Shown here: positions 5,229 to 5,310 of the stretch, one piece after another | Layout: each line of letters begins with the position of its first letter | How positions within the stretch are numbered: the first letter of the stretch is position 1 | From: an uncultured Eubacteriales bacterium | GTDB taxonomy: Bacteria > Bacillota > Clostridia > Oscillospirales > QAMX01 | Length of the DNA stretch: 5,310 nucleotides | NCBI GenBank assembly: GCA_905205975.1 | Contig: CAJLFQ010000097.1 | Span: 1 to 5,310 of the forward strand | Reading direction: 5' to 3' | Notes under the pieces: model-generated | What the model was told of the DNA's origin: nothing | Databases searched by the model: none | The model's input: the letters and a program-made list of their open reading frames with translations, nothing else | Position numbers and translations under genes: made by a program

Positions 5229-5310
5229 ATGTCAACTTCGGCGGCGCAAATTTCTGAATTTATCCGTGCGAACGACATCAAGTTTGTTCGCTTGGCGTTC
5301 TGCAATCTCT
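5229..5310 (+). CDS. glnA: Glutamine synthetase, N-terminal 27 codons only
   Basis: The open frame runs from ATG at 5229 to the window edge. It encodes MSTSAAQISEFIRANDIKFV followed by RLAFCNL. The pattern EF-x5-D-x-KFVRLAFC-(D/N)-L matches the start of the beta-Grasp N-terminal domain of type I glutamine synthetases, especially clostridial GlnA. The enzyme makes glutamine from glutamate, ammonia and ATP. A strong GAAAGGAG (5214-5221) lies 7 nt before the ATG. The gene follows the GXGXG subunit by 23 nt, and pairing GlnA with glutamate synthase makes a complete ammonia-assimilation cycle. The catalytic residues are beyond the window, so subtype and integrity cannot be judged. The short matched segment limits confidence, though the context supports it strongly. 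Confidence 0.85.
   Translation, partial: MSTSAAQISEFIRANDIKFVRLAFCNL

Noticed and set aside
1..5310. Insertion sequences, prophage genes, CRISPR arrays, tRNA or rRNA genes, toxin-antitoxin or defence genes
   Set aside because: None seen. The + strand is almost fully occupied by recognisable metabolic genes, and no direct-repeat arrays or transposase motifs are visible.

Overview
The window suggests a bacterial chromosome segment from a Clostridia-type Firmicute of moderate G+C. This is an inference from three things: strong AAAGGAGG-like ribosome binding sites, the split ('archaeal-type') glutamate synthase, and the particular PurA and GlnA subtypes. No mobile element, CRISPR array, tRNA or rRNA gene is visible. 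Apart from about 130 bases at the left edge, the window is one nitrogen-assimilation operon on the + strand.

Left edge (1-425): positions 1-129 hold the 5' part of a small Cys-rich protein on the - strand. It is too short and too open-ended to stand out as an ORF. Positions 130-425 are a divergent control region. They contain a - strand promoter (243-271) whose transcript would begin with a hairpin (195-235), a palindrome (291-311) overlapping the -35 box of a near-consensus + strand promoter (304-331), and a strong terminator-like hairpin with a U-tract (352-401) between that promoter and the first operon gene. This looks like transcription attenuation combined with a possible operator.

Operon (426-5310): (1) a class II glutamine amidotransferase subunit that releases ammonia from glutamine (426-1535); (2) an FMN/Fe-S glutamate synthase core with an N-terminal two-cluster ferredoxin domain (1539-3047); (3) adenylosuccinate synthetase PurA (3119-4390); (4) a stand-alone GXGXG beta-helix subunit (4459-5205); (5) the first 27 codons of a glutamine synthetase (from 5229). 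Genes 1, 2 and 4 correspond to the three segments of the single large GltB chain of classical bacterial glutamate synthase. With GlnA they would form a GS-GOGAT cycle: GlnA makes glutamine from glutamate and ammonia, and the split synthase turns glutamine plus 2-oxoglutarate into two glutamates. PurA sits between the synthase subunits and uses aspartate nitrogen to make the AMP precursor. No NAD(P)H/FAD subunit (GltD type) lies in the window. A second promoter with an extended -10 lies inside the end of gene 4 and could drive glnA separately.

The enzymes belong to known families. The more interesting signals are regulatory (the attenuator, the palindrome and the internal glnA promoter) and organisational (purA inside a split glutamate synthase operon). 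I see no clear evidence of a wholly new biological system.
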